Assembly: GCA_902802045.1 (NCBI GenBank)
Contig: CADCKQ010000003.1
Coordinates: forward strand, 248,001 to 312,000
Source of the DNA: Oscillospiraceae bacterium
GTDB lineage: Bacteria > Bacillota > Clostridia > Oscillospirales > Oscillospiraceae
Length of the DNA: 64,000 nt
Direction of reading: 5' to 3'
Shown: piece after piece, positions 1 to 9,200 of the stretch
Numbering within the stretch: the stretch's first letter is position 1
Layout: each line of letters opens with the position of its first letter
Notes under the pieces: generated by a model
What the model was told of the DNA's origin: nothing
Database searches by the model: none
What the model saw: the letters and a program-made list of their open reading frames with translations, nothing else
Position numbers and translations under genes: made by a program

Positions 1-92
1 TTTTGGGAATTTTATACAAAAATTTTGATGTATTTTTGTGCAGGTTGCATAAATGCAATTATAACCGGATTATGGCAACCAAACGGCTCAAA

Positions 93-662
93 TCAGCATA
101 TCTCAAGGCTTGTATCGCTCATGGACGCTATTTTGCAGAGCGATTCGACCCTTATGCCTTTTTCTCTCAGTTCATTGCCGCCGCCCTGGAAAACTTTCTC
201 GATCGCGATGCCGCATCCGACTACTTCCGCTCCGGCCTGCTCGCAAATTGAAATGAGACCTCTGAGAGCTTCTCCGTGCGCGAGAAAATCATCGACTATA
301 AGGACTTTATCCCCTTTGCAGAGATATTCCTTTGAGCAGACTACGGTATTCGTATTCCCGTGGGTAAAGGATCTCACTTCGGCGCTGTATACATCATCCG
401 AAATATTGGAGGTCTTGCTCTTCTTGGCAAATACCGCCTTGCAGTTGAATACGTAGGCTGCAAATACCGCGATCGCTATGCCTGAGGCTTCGACAGTCAT
501 TACCTTGTTGATCCCGTACCCGTCATAGAGTCTCTTGAGTTCATTTGCCATGGCCATTAATATCTGGGGGTCGATCTGGTGGTTCAGGAACGAATCTACC
601 TTCAGCACTCCTCCGGGAAGCACCTTTCCGTCCTTTAATACTTTCTCTTCAAGCTCTTTCAT
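93..662 (-). CDS. xpt: Xanthine phosphoribosyltransferase
   Basis: Cytoplasmic purine-salvage enzyme that joins xanthine to PRPP to give XMP. The 189-residue product has the usual family length. The PRPP loop VLIVDDFLAHGEA is at about residues 120-132, and a second family block, TVEASGIAIA, at 56-65. The ATG chosen follows AGGGAGA at good spacing; an in-frame ATG seven codons upstream lacks such a site. It reads leftward, downstream of rpmB and behind that gene's hairpin. I see no purine riboswitch in the short 5' region. The family call is firm; preference for xanthine over other 6-oxopurines is inferred from similarity to Xpt rather than seen in a residue. Confidence 0.93.
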   Translation of the reverse strand: MKELEEKVLKDGKVLPGGVLKVDSFLNHQIDPQILMAMANELKRLYDGYGINKVMTVEASGIAIAVFAAYVFNCKAVFAKKSKTSNISDDVYSAEVRSFTHGNTNTVVCSKEYLCKGDKVLIVDDFLAHGEALRGLISICEQAGAEVVGCGIAIEKVFQGGGNELREKGIRVESLCKIASMSDTSLEIC

Positions 663-692
663 GTTTATCTCCCTTTTCTCCATAAAATACGG

Positions 693-724
693 TTAAAGCC
701 CGCGTCACAAAGAGCGGGCTTTAA
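693..724 (-). terminator. Terminator of rpmB
   Basis: Perfect inverted repeat TTAAAGCCCGC / GCGGGCTTTAA around a ten-base loop, just past the rpmB stop. The T-run is short, so readthrough into xpt is possible. Confidence 0.7.
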
Positions 725-740
725 TCGGGTAATTGTTCAA

Positions 741-929
741 TTACACAGCGCGGGTGACCTTTCCGCTGCGAAGGCAGCGAGTGCAGGCGTAAACATGCTG
801 GGGTTTACCGTCTACTATGGCCTTGACGCGCTTCACGTTGGGCTTCCAGGTACGGTTGCTGCGTCTGTGTGAGTGGGAAACCTTGATGCCGAAAGAGACA
901 TCCTTATCACAGAACTGACATTTTGCCAT
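741..929 (-). CDS. rpmB: 50S ribosomal protein L28
   Basis: Large-subunit ribosomal protein bL28, 62 residues, the normal size. It is the zinc-ribbon form: CxxC at residues 4-7 and a second CxxC at 49-52. The basic core GIKVSHSHRRSNRTWKPN is characteristic of the family. The ATG has a near-perfect AGGAGGTG site seven bases upstream, which rules out the much longer upstream reading in the same frame. It has its own promoter (977-1005) and hairpin terminator, so it is probably monocistronic, with xpt reached only by readthrough. Zinc-binding L28 is commonly partnered by a zinc-free paralogue under zinc limitation; none is visible here. Confidence 0.97.
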   Translation of the reverse strand: MAKCQFCDKDVSFGIKVSHSHRRSNRTWKPNVKRVKAIVDGKPQHVYACTRCLRSGKVTRAV

Positions 930-976
930 ATATGAAGCACCTCCTTTTGCCGATTTCGCTGAAAGACAGCTTATGT

Positions 977-1005
977 ATGATATCAAAACAGCAATGCAAT
1001 TGCAA
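977..1005 (-). promoter_or_regulatory. Probable sigma-A promoter of rpmB
   Basis: On the minus strand: TTGCAA, a 17-base spacer, TATCAT, about 50 bases upstream of the rpmB start. It lies back to back with the hprK promoter. Confidence 0.55.
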
Positions 1006-1065
1006 GAGAAATTTTCAAAAATATATTGAAACATCTGATGCTCCGAAAAGATAAGGACCCTCATG

Positions 1066-1094
1066 TTGCTTTTACGCCCGGATGCGTGTATACT
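1066..1094 (+). promoter_or_regulatory. Probable sigma-A promoter of the hprK-trmO operon
   Basis: TTGCTT, a 17-base spacer, TATACT, ending about 40 bases before the hprK ATG, which is itself preceded by a GGAGG site. It is the only good promoter seen ahead of the eight rightward genes. Confidence 0.6.
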
Positions 1095-1136
1095 GTCTTT
1101 ATTCAAAGCAGACTCTTCCCCTGGAGGTTTATATAA

Positions 1137-2075
1137 ATGGTAACAAAATACCCGGTATCTCTGAAAAAGATCGTCATAAAGCACAATCTTGAGCCGCTTC
1201 ACCTGTCGAAGGACTATGAAAGCGCCGTCATAACCACGGCGGACATCAACAGGCCGGCTCTGCAGCTGGCAGGTTTTTACAACTATTTCGACCCGAAGAG
1301 GATCCAGGTGATAGGCCGTGTCGAGAGCACTTATCTCGAGACCCTGACCTATGCAGAGCGCCTTTCTGCTTTTGAGGCTTTCTTTAAGACAGGGATAGCC
1401 GCCCTGGTGCTGTGCCACGGCGTCGTCCCCTTTCCTTCCTGTCTGGAGATGGCCGAGAAATATGATGTCAATCTGTTCATAACTTCGGAGGATACCTCCG
1501 AGTTCCAGGCAAATCTGGTCGGCTTTCTGAGAGCTGAAATGGCTCCGAGAGTCACGATCCATGGAGTGCTTGTGGAGATATACGGCGAAGGCGTCCTGCT
1601 GGAGGGAGACAGCGGCATAGGTAAGAGCGAAACGGCTCTCGAGCTCATCAAGAGGGGCCACAGGCTCATAGCCGATGACGCGGTGGTCATAAAACGGGTA
1701 AACAAAAACGATCTTCTCGGCGAGGCTCCCGAGCTAATCAGATATTACATGGAACTTCGCGGAATCGGCGTTATCAATGTCCGTTATCTGTACGGAGTGA
1801 GCGCGGTAAAGCCCGAAACAAATATCGATATGGTCATTAAAATGGAAAAGTGGGTCGACGGAAAAGCCTATGACAGACTCGGGATCTCATCGGAGACCGA
1901 AAACATTTTGGGTGTTGAGCTTCCCTGTGTCACCATTCCCGTCGAGGCAGGCAGAAATCTGGCTGTCATTCTCGAGCTAGCCGCCATGAACAACCGCCAG
2001 AAGAAGCTAGGCTACAACGCTGCGGAGGCTCTTGAATCGGAGCATGATCTGGCAGTTGACAGCGGGCTGCTGTAA
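1137..2075 (+). CDS. hprK: HPr kinase/phosphorylase
   Basis: Bifunctional enzyme that phosphorylates and dephosphorylates Ser46 of HPr, the sensor of carbon-catabolite control in Firmicutes. At 312 residues it has the normal length. The N-terminal domain is followed by the P-loop GDSGIGKS at 157-164 and the family signature LRGIGVINV at about 207-215; the conserved His is at about 142 in IHGVLVEIYG. It is the first gene of a tight rightward operon with murB, rapZ and whiA, a grouping often seen around hprK in clostridia. Its presence implies a PTS/CcpA-type system elsewhere in the genome; none of those genes is in this window. Confidence 0.96.
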   Translation: MVTKYPVSLKKIVIKHNLEPLHLSKDYESAVITTADINRPALQLAGFYNYFDPKRIQVIGRVESTYLETLTYAERLSAFEAFFKTGIAALVLCHGVVPFPSCLEMAEKYDVNLFITSEDTSEFQANLVGFLRAEMAPRVTIHGVLVEIYGEGVLLEGDSGIGKSETALELIKRGHRLIADDAVVIKRVNKNDLLGEAPELIRYYMELRGIGVINVRYLYGVSAVKPETNIDMVIKMEKWVDGKAYDRLGISSETENILGVELPCVTIPVEAGRNLAVILELAAMNNRQKKLGYNAAEALESEHDLAVDSGLL

Positions 2076-2083
2076 TTATTTGA

Positions 2084-2908
2084 ATGAAAGCAATTATTAA
2101 AGATCTCTTCTTCGTCCTTACAGCGGCTTCCGTATTGTTCTTTTCTTCATGTTCTGGCGGGATCCAGGATGAAATGACTGAAGTCTCCGTGAATCCTGTC
2201 AGCGAAGATGCGCTGATATCCGAACCGGAGACCAGTGCGGAAGAAGCAGTTCCTCAAGATTCCCCGTCTCCGACCGATAATGTCCCCGATCGTCCTTCTC
2301 CCGATGAAGATGGCTATTTCAGCAATTCTGTCATAATAGGCGATTCAGTCTCCTCCTCCCTGCAGACTTATCTGAATACCGAACAGGAGGCCTTGGACGG
2401 AGTTCTTATTTTTTCTATAGAAAACTACGCATATTATGCTGCCGCAATGGGCGTCCCCGTATCTTATCGCGGAGTTAACAGAAATATACGGGAAACCGTG
2501 AACACAATCGGCTGCGACAAGCTGTTCCTGCTTCTTGGCATGAACGATGTCGTATCGGGCGGCCCTGAAAAAGCCTATGAGTCTGCAATGGAACTGGTCG
2601 GGATCCTGACTCGCGAATGTCCGGAAACGAAACTGTTTCTTCAGGGCATGACTCCTTCATCGATCGATTCTTCATATAACAAAATCACTAGAGACAATAT
2701 ATTGAGTTTCAACAGACTGCTGAAAGACTCAGCTGAAGAAAAAGGATATTGCTACATTGATGTTTTTGATGTTTTTGCGGATGAAAACGGATACATTAAG
2801 AAGGAATATGCCGGGGATCATTATGTTCACATGAAAAGTTCAGCCGGTCGGCCCTGGGCTGAGGCGCTGCGTGACCCCGCAAATTATTACAATCTTCCGG
2901 AGGAGTAA
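2084..2908 (+). CDS. SGNH/GDSL-hydrolase lipoprotein
   Basis: Predicted surface lipoprotein of 274 residues. The signal peptide ends in a lipobox (FFSSC, Cys at about 23), and an acidic Pro/Ser/Glu-rich linker follows to about residue 80. The SGNH catalytic blocks are present: VIIGDSVSSSL (nucleophile Ser in GDS), LLGMNDV (GxND block) and GDHYVHM (Asp-xx-His). This predicts an esterase or O-acyl hydrolase outside the membrane, perhaps on cell-wall glycans; the substrate is not known. It starts eight bases after hprK and ends five bases before the next lipoprotein, inside an operon otherwise made of envelope and housekeeping genes. Close relatives of this type are often paired with the small lipoprotein that follows. 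Confidence 0.82.
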   Translation: MKAIIKDLFFVLTAASVLFFSSCSGGIQDEMTEVSVNPVSEDALISEPETSAEEAVPQDSPSPTDNVPDRPSPDEDGYFSNSVIIGDSVSSSLQTYLNTEQEALDGVLIFSIENYAYYAAAMGVPVSYRGVNRNIRETVNTIGCDKLFLLLGMNDVVSGGPEKAYESAMELVGILTRECPETKLFLQGMTPSSIDSSYNKITRDNILSFNRLLKDSAEEKGYCYIDVFDVFADENGYIKKEYAGDHYVHMKSSAGRPWAEALRDPANYYNLPEE

Positions 2909-2913
2909 TTATT

Positions 2914-3387
2914 ATGAAAAAATTATGTATGTTGGCCTTAATTGTCACGGCACTCTGCCTCTTCGCGGGCTGCGGAAGCGGCAATGCTTCCGATACGGTT
3001 TCCGATACCGATATTGATGCTGTTTATTCAGAGATCACAAAGTCTGTCGAACTGCCCGAAATGGTGACTCTTGACGAAGACAGACAGTTTGATTATATGG
3101 GTCTTGATCCGGAACTTATCAGCAGCTCGATCGTGGCGATCTCCGGAGACAGCATCCGGGCGGATGAGATATGGCTCATAAACGCTGCCGACAGCAGTTC
3201 TGCGGAAAAGATCGCGTCTCTGGCAAGCTCCCGCGTGGAGCAGCGCGCAAACGAATACAAAAACTACAATGCCGAAGTTTATGCCGTCATTCAGGAAGCA
3301 AAGGTCCTGCGGCGCGGAAACTGTGTTGCGCTGTTTATTTCTCCAGATGCAGAAACGATGGAAAACATTTTTATGAGCAGATCATAA
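2914..3387 (+). CDS. Small lipoprotein, DUF4358-like
   Basis: 157-residue protein with a clear lipoprotein signal (lipobox FAGC, Cys at about 20) and one small mixed alpha/beta domain. The pattern of a short lipoprotein with a central EIWLINAADSSSAEKIASL helix and a C-terminal VALFISPDAETMENIF segment resembles the clostridial DUF4358 family, whose function is unknown. It lies between the SGNH lipoprotein and murB with gaps under ten bases, so the two lipoproteins are co-transcribed and probably work together at the cell surface. The family assignment is from memory of the pattern and should be treated as likely, not certain. Confidence 0.65.
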   Translation: MKKLCMLALIVTALCLFAGCGSGNASDTVSDTDIDAVYSEITKSVELPEMVTLDEDRQFDYMGLDPELISSSIVAISGDSIRADEIWLINAADSSSAEKIASLASSRVEQRANEYKNYNAEVYAVIQEAKVLRRGNCVALFISPDAETMENIFMSRS

Positions 3388-3396
3388 GGGGCTTTT

Positions 3397-4434
3397 ATGG
3401 AAGAACTTGAACTTGCAATCAAAGAGCTGAAAGAGTTATTGCCGGGCCTGAAAATTCTTGAAAACGAGCCCATGAGCGCGCACTGCTCATTTAAAACAGG
3501 CGGCCCTGCCAGGGCTGTAGCCGTGCCTTCGGATGTTTTTTCCCTCTCCCGGATATGCTCTGTTATGAAAAAGCACAAGATATTCCCGATGGCGCTCGGA
3601 AACGGGACCAATTTTCTTTTTCCGGATGAGGGTCTCCCCGATATGCTTTTCATATCCACTGAAAAGCTTCAGAAGATATTCCTGAATGAAGACGGTACGA
3701 TTTACGCCGAAAGCGGTGTATCTCTCTCAAAGCTTTCAGGATTTGCCCAGCAGCACGGCCTTAAGGGTCTCGAATTCGCCTCCGGGATCCCAGGCACTGT
3801 CGGAGGCGGGATCTGGATGAACGCCGGAGCCTACGGCGGAGAGATGAAAGATGCAGTACAGAGCGTTGTCTACTACTTCTATCCGGATCAAGGCCTTTAC
3901 GAGCAGCTCGGGAAGGACTGCCAGTTCGGATACAGAACCAGCTTCTTTCAGAAAAATCCGGCAATCATACTCTCTGCAGTATTTGCTCTGGATAAGGATG
4001 ACCCGGAAGCGATAGCCTCCAGAATGCGGGAGATAAATGAAAAGCGCAGGGCAAAACAGCCTTTGGATCTTCCTTCTGCCGGCAGCGCCTTCAAACGCCC
4101 GGAGGGACACTATGCTGCGGCCCTCATAGAAGAATGCGGACTCAAAGGATACCGAAACGGCAACGCACAGGTAAGCGATAAACATGCCGGATTTGTTGTC
4201 AATCTCGGCGGTGCGACTTCAAAGGATGTTTACGATCTGATGATGCATGTCAGAAACGAAGTCTATGCACAGAAGCAGGTAGAACTCCATCCTGAGATCA
4301 TTATTCTTCCCCCGGATTATAAGCTCACAGATACAAGCCCTGCTGCCCCGAAGAACGTCACATTTACAAACGGAGACTATGAAAAGACTGCCGGCGGAAC
4401 AGGCACGTCTGCAGCAAAAGAGGAGAATCAATAA
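3397..4434 (+). CDS. murB: UDP-N-acetylenolpyruvoylglucosamine reductase
   Basis: Cytoplasmic FAD enzyme that reduces UDP-GlcNAc-enolpyruvate to UDP-MurNAc in peptidoglycan synthesis. FAD-binding blocks are GNGTNFLFPD and GIPGTVGGGIWMNAGAYGGE; the catalytic-Ser motif AGSAFKRP and the C-terminal HPEIIIL with the catalytic Glu complete a type II MurB lacking the Tyr-loop insertion. The family core ends near residue 305; a further 40 residues rich in Thr, Gly, Ala and Pro form an unusual tail with no recognisable domain. The rapZ ATG follows the murB stop with no gap, so translation is probably coupled. Confidence 0.95.
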   Translation: MEELELAIKELKELLPGLKILENEPMSAHCSFKTGGPARAVAVPSDVFSLSRICSVMKKHKIFPMALGNGTNFLFPDEGLPDMLFISTEKLQKIFLNEDGTIYAESGVSLSKLSGFAQQHGLKGLEFASGIPGTVGGGIWMNAGAYGGEMKDAVQSVVYYFYPDQGLYEQLGKDCQFGYRTSFFQKNPAIILSAVFALDKDDPEAIASRMREINEKRRAKQPLDLPSAGSAFKRPEGHYAAALIEECGLKGYRNGNAQVSDKHAGFVVNLGGATSKDVYDLMMHVRNEVYAQKQVELHPEIIILPPDYKLTDTSPAAPKNVTFTNGDYEKTAGGTGTSAAKEENQ

Positions 4435-5292
4435 ATGCAGTTTCTTATAATTACCGGAATGTCAGGTGCCGGAAAATCCAGGGCGGCGGATGTCCTGGAG
4501 GACCTGGACTTTTACTGTGTCGATAATATGCCCGCGGAGCTCATGCCCATGTTTGCAAGGCTCTGTATGGCTACAAAGGGTCGTTACGAGAAAGTGGCGC
4601 TGGTCACGGATGTGCGCGAGAAAAACGGATTCGGGGAGCTTCTTCATATACTCGACGGTTTTGATGAGCTTGAATTCGACTACAAGATCCTCTATATGGA
4701 CGCTGACGTCAAGACTCTTGTCCGCCGTTATAAGGAGACCCGCAGGCCTCACCCCCTCGCCCAGGATGGAGAAAGCCTGGAATCTTCGATCAGGCGCGAG
4801 GAAAAGCTGCTGGAGCCCATAAAGAAAAGATCCGACTATATCATTGATACCGGAAGTCTGACTCTAGGAATGCTCCAGAACAGGCTTTACAGTATTTTTG
4901 CCGAAGACGGGCAGAAAAAATCCGTAACAGTCAATGTAGTATCTTTCGGATATAAATTCGGTATTCCGACAGACGCGGATCTTGTTTTCGATGTCCGTTT
5001 CCTGCCGAACCCTTTCTACGTCGATGACCTGAGAACCATGTCCGGCATGGATGAACCGGTGAAGGATTATATCTTCAGTTCCAGCTCCGCAGGCGACTTT
5101 TTGAAGATGCTCTACGAAATGGTGGATTATCTCCTCCCGCTGTATGCGGAAGAAGGAAAGCTCAGTCTCAATATTGCAGTAGGCTGTACTGGCGGGAGGC
5201 ACCGAAGCGTTGCAGTTGCTGGCGCTCTTTACGATCATCTGAAAAAATCCGGTGCCAAAGTCACATTTACTAACCGGGATATGGACAAATAA
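4435..5292 (+). CDS. rapZ: RNase adapter / nucleotide-binding protein RapZ (YvcJ)
   Basis: P-loop protein of the RapZ/YvcJ family, 285 residues. The Walker A is GMSGAGKS at 8-15, followed by the diagnostic DLDFYCVDNMP. The C-terminal domain carries the conserved GCTGGRHRSVAVA. In enteric bacteria RapZ directs RNase E to a small RNA controlling glucosamine-6-phosphate synthase; in Firmicutes the role is less clear, with reported links to competence and nucleotide binding. It sits directly between murB and whiA. The common neighbour yvcK (gluconeogenesis/cell-wall factor), usually found between rapZ and whiA, is missing here. Confidence 0.94.
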   Translation: MQFLIITGMSGAGKSRAADVLEDLDFYCVDNMPAELMPMFARLCMATKGRYEKVALVTDVREKNGFGELLHILDGFDELEFDYKILYMDADVKTLVRRYKETRRPHPLAQDGESLESSIRREEKLLEPIKKRSDYIIDTGSLTLGMLQNRLYSIFAEDGQKKSVTVNVVSFGYKFGIPTDADLVFDVRFLPNPFYVDDLRTMSGMDEPVKDYIFSSSSAGDFLKMLYEMVDYLLPLYAEEGKLSLNIAVGCTGGRHRSVAVAGALYDHLKKSGAKVTFTNRDMDK

Positions 5293-5295
5293 AAA

Positions 5296-6201
5296 ATGAG
5301 TTTTTCAAGTGAAGCAAAAGCCGAGATCTGCAGAAATGCGATCTCCAAAAAATGCTGTGCCGTTTCGGAATGCTACGGGGTGCTCCTTTTCTGCAACTCC
5401 TTCTCCGGCAGCGGGATACGCATAATAACTGCAAATCCTGATTTCGCTGCCCGTCTTGTTCCTCTGTTCAGAAGAGCCTTCGGCCTGGGCTTTGATATCC
5501 TCCCTGCCGCCGGCTCTTCCGGGAAGAAAAGCTTTATAATAAACGATCCGAAGAAGCTCGAAAAGATCTTCAATACATACGGTTACACCTTCGGCGCGAC
5601 TCTTTCACACCATGTCAATCTCAGTGTGATGGAGGATGACTGCTGTAAAGAATCCTTTATAAGAGGCGCATTTCTAGCCGGTGGTAGCGTTACGGATCCC
5701 GAGAAACGCTATCATCTCGAGCTGACGACGTCTCACTACAGTGTTTCAAGAGAAACTCTTGCGATCTTATCCGATATGGGATTCTCTGCCAAGGAAGCCT
5801 CCAGAAACGGGAACCGGCTCATCTATTTTAAACAGGCAGATACTATCGCCGATTTCTTCACCGCCCTCGGAGCTTCTTCCGCCGCCTTAAGCATTATGAC
5901 TGCAAAGGTGGATAAGGAGATGCGAAACGAGATAACCCGCAAGGTAAACTGCGATACGGCCAATGCTGATAAAGTTGTTGCGACAGCCCGGGCGCAGATA
6001 GATGCAATACATGAAATTGTCGGGAAATACGGTCTCGATTCTCTGCCCGAGCCTCTGAAAGATGCTGCCCTTTTGAGGATAGCCAATCCGGAGGCAAGCC
6101 TTGCGGATCTCTCTGTTTTGAGTTATCCGAAGGTCTCGAAAAGTACGCTTGCATACAGGCTCAAAAGGCTTGAAAATTTCAGACCCGATCCAGAAGAGTA
6201 A
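5296..6201 (+). CDS. whiA: DNA-binding protein WhiA
   Basis: WhiA-family regulator of 301 residues: an N-terminal domain related to LAGLIDADG homing endonucleases (FIRGAFLAGGSVTDPEKRYHLE at about 119-140, lacking nuclease acidic pairs) and a C-terminal helix-turn-helix (PKVSKSTLAYRLKRLENF at about 277-294). In streptomycetes it controls sporulation septation; in Firmicutes it affects cell division and chromosome segregation. It starts three bases after rapZ, the expected neighbour. Confidence 0.94.
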   Translation: MSFSSEAKAEICRNAISKKCCAVSECYGVLLFCNSFSGSGIRIITANPDFAARLVPLFRRAFGLGFDILPAAGSSGKKSFIINDPKKLEKIFNTYGYTFGATLSHHVNLSVMEDDCCKESFIRGAFLAGGSVTDPEKRYHLELTTSHYSVSRETLAILSDMGFSAKEASRNGNRLIYFKQADTIADFFTALGASSAALSIMTAKVDKEMRNEITRKVNCDTANADKVVATARAQIDAIHEIVGKYGLDSLPEPLKDAALLRIANPEASLADLSVLSYPKVSKSTLAYRLKRLENFRPDPEE

Positions 6202-6212
6202 GGAATTGTCAT

Positions 6213-9200
6213 ATGGCTTTTGTACACTTGCACGTTCATACCGAATACTCTCTGCTTGATGGAGCCTGCAGGACAGACGCGCTGGCAGAGACCGTAAAAT
6301 CAATGGGCCAGACTGCCGTAGCCTGTACGGATCACGGCGTTATGTACGGGGCTGTTGCCTTCTATAAAGCATGCCGAAAAGCGGGGGTAAAGCCCATAAT
6401 CGGCTGTGAGGTATATGTCGCTCCCAGGAATCTGAGCGATAAAGAGCATAAGATCGATTCCAATTACTCGCATCTGATCCTGCTCTGCAAAAATGAGACC
6501 GGATACAAAAACCTCTGCCGGCTTGTGAGCACTTCATGGGTGGACGGCTTCTATGTAAAGCCCCGCATAGACTGGTCTCTGCTGAAACAGTACCACGAAG
6601 GCCTCATATGTCTCTCGGCCTGTCTGGCGGGTTATATCCCATCTGCAATAGTAAACGGGGAGTATGACAGAGCAAAAGAAAAAGCTCTGGAGCTTTCCGA
6701 GCTTTTCGGTGAGGGCGGCTTTTATCTGGAGCTTCAAAACCACGGAATCGAAGACGAGAAAAAAGCTGCCGAAGGGCTCATACAGATACATAACGAGACC
6801 GGCATCCCTCTGGTCGTCACGAACGACGCCCACTATCTGACAGAAAATGACTCATATTATCAGGATGTTCTTCTCTGTATCCAGACCGGTAAGAACTTCG
6901 ATGAAGAAAACCGCATGCGTTTTGAAACAGATGAGTTCTACCTGAAAAGCGAAGAAAATATGCGCGCGCTCTTCCCGGAGTTCCAGGAAGCGTGTGACAA
7001 CACCGTAAAGATAGCCGACGCGTGTAACTTCGATTTCGAGTTCGGTCACTACCACCTGCCGAAATTCAAGCTTCCGCAGGGCGAGACCGACAGCTATGAA
7101 TACCTTAAAAAGCTTTGCGATGCGGGCTTTGCCGAACGTTACGGTGATAAAAGGCCTGAAGTCCGGGATCAGCTGGACTATGAGCTCTCCATGATCAGCA
7201 AAATGGGCTTTGTAGACTACTTCCTCATAGTCTCCGATTTTATCGGTTATGCCAAACGCAACGGGATCCCCGTCGGGCCGGGCAGAGGAAGCGCCGCGGG
7301 AAGTGTCGTTTCTTACTGCCTGAAAATAACCGACGTCGATCCGATAAAATACAGCCTCTACTTTGAGCGCTTTTTAAACCCCGAAAGGGTCTCTATGCCC
7401 GATATAGACGTCGACTTCTGCGTAAACCGCAGAGGAGAGGTCATCGACTATGTCAACAGGCTCTACGGCAGTGACCACGTCGCTCAGATAGTTACATTTG
7501 GAACCATGGCCGCACGAATGGCTATTAGAGATGTCGGACGTGTTCTCGGTGTAAGCTATGCGGATACGGACAATGTCGCGAAGCAGGTGCCCCAGACCCT
7601 GAACATGACAATAGATGAGGCTCTGAGGATCTCCAAGCCCTTAAAAGATATTTATGAATCCGACGGAAATCTCAAAAACCTGATCGACGTCGCAAAAGCC
7701 CTCGAGGGAATGCCCCGCCACGCATCGACTCACGCAGCGGGTGTCGTTATAACCGAGAAACCCGTATACGAATACGTACCGCTGGCAAGAAATGACGAAT
7801 CCGTGGTCTGCCAGTATCAGATGACCACTCTTGAGGAACTTGGCCTTCTCAAGATGGATTTTCTGGGGCTTCGCAACCTGACTGTCCTTGAGGACGCGGC
7901 AAAGCTCGTGCGGAAAAAGAAACCCGGATTCAGAGTTGAAGATATCCCCGACGAAGATGCAGCGACCTTCAAAATGCTCTCCGCAGGCAGGACAGAGGGC
8001 GTCTTTCAGCTTGAAAGCGCAGGAATAACTGCTGTCTGTACTGCCATAAAGCCCAAATCAATAGAGGATATTACGGCTGTAATAGCTTTGTACCGCCCTG
8101 GCCCCATGGAGAGTATTCCCCGTTTTATTGAATGTTCTCAGGATCCTTCGAAAATAAGATACAAGCATGAACTGTTAAAACCTATTCTGGATGTCACATA
8201 CGGCTGTATCGTCTATCAGGAACAGGTCATTGAGATATTCAGAAATCTCGCAGGCTTCTCTCTCGGACAGGCGGACAATATCAGAAGAGCCATGTCCAAG
8301 AAAAAACATGCCGTCATAGACTCCGAGCGCCAGACCTTCGTATACGGAGACGAGGAGCGCGGCATAAAGGGCTGTCTTGCTAACGGCATACCCGCAGATA
8401 CTGCAAACAGCATCTACGATGAGATCGTCGATTTCGCTTCATATGCTTTCAACAAAGCCCATGCGGTAAGCTACGCCATAGTATCTTTCCGCACTGCCTA
8501 CATGAAATGCCGTTATCCCAGAGAATATATGGCCGCTCTTCTTACCTCTGTTCTCGGGAACAGCCTGAAGATATCGGAATACATAGGCGAATGCAGAGAA
8601 ATGGGGATCTCTCTCCTGCCCCCGGATGTTAATGAGTCCGGATCGGATTTCACGGTCTCCGGAGGGAACTTGCGATTCGGCCTCGCAGCCATAAAGAGTG
8701 TGGGGCGCGGAGCTGTCGCTCAGATAGAACGCGAGCGTGAAAGCGGCGGATCTTTTACAAGCTTTCAGGATTTCTGCCGCCGTATGGCAGGAAAGGATAT
8801 AAACAAGCGCGTTGTGGAGAGCCTGATAAAAGCGGGAGCATTCGACAGTCTCGGATACAGGCGCAGGGCCCTGCTTCAGATTTCGGGCAGAGTCATGGAC
8901 AGCATCGGAAACGAAAAGAAAGCGAACATAGAGGGGCAGCTCGATCTCTTCGGAGATCTTGCCGGTGACGGACAGAGCGATGGCGGGGGCGAGATCCCGA
9001 TACCGGATATAGAAGAGTTCGATAAAAAGTCTCTTATGCTCATGGAAAAGGAAACTACGGGTCTTTATCTCACCGGCCATCCGATGGATGACTACCGCGA
9101 ACAGCTCAGAAAGGCAGGCGTGGCCGGAATAGGGGAATTGCTCAGGGATTTCTCATCCGATGAGGAAAACAGACGTTTCCGGGACGGAGATCGCATAACC

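Noticed and set aside
663..740. Purine riboswitch ahead of xpt
   Set aside because: The 78-base gap holds the rpmB terminator and no three-way junction consensus.
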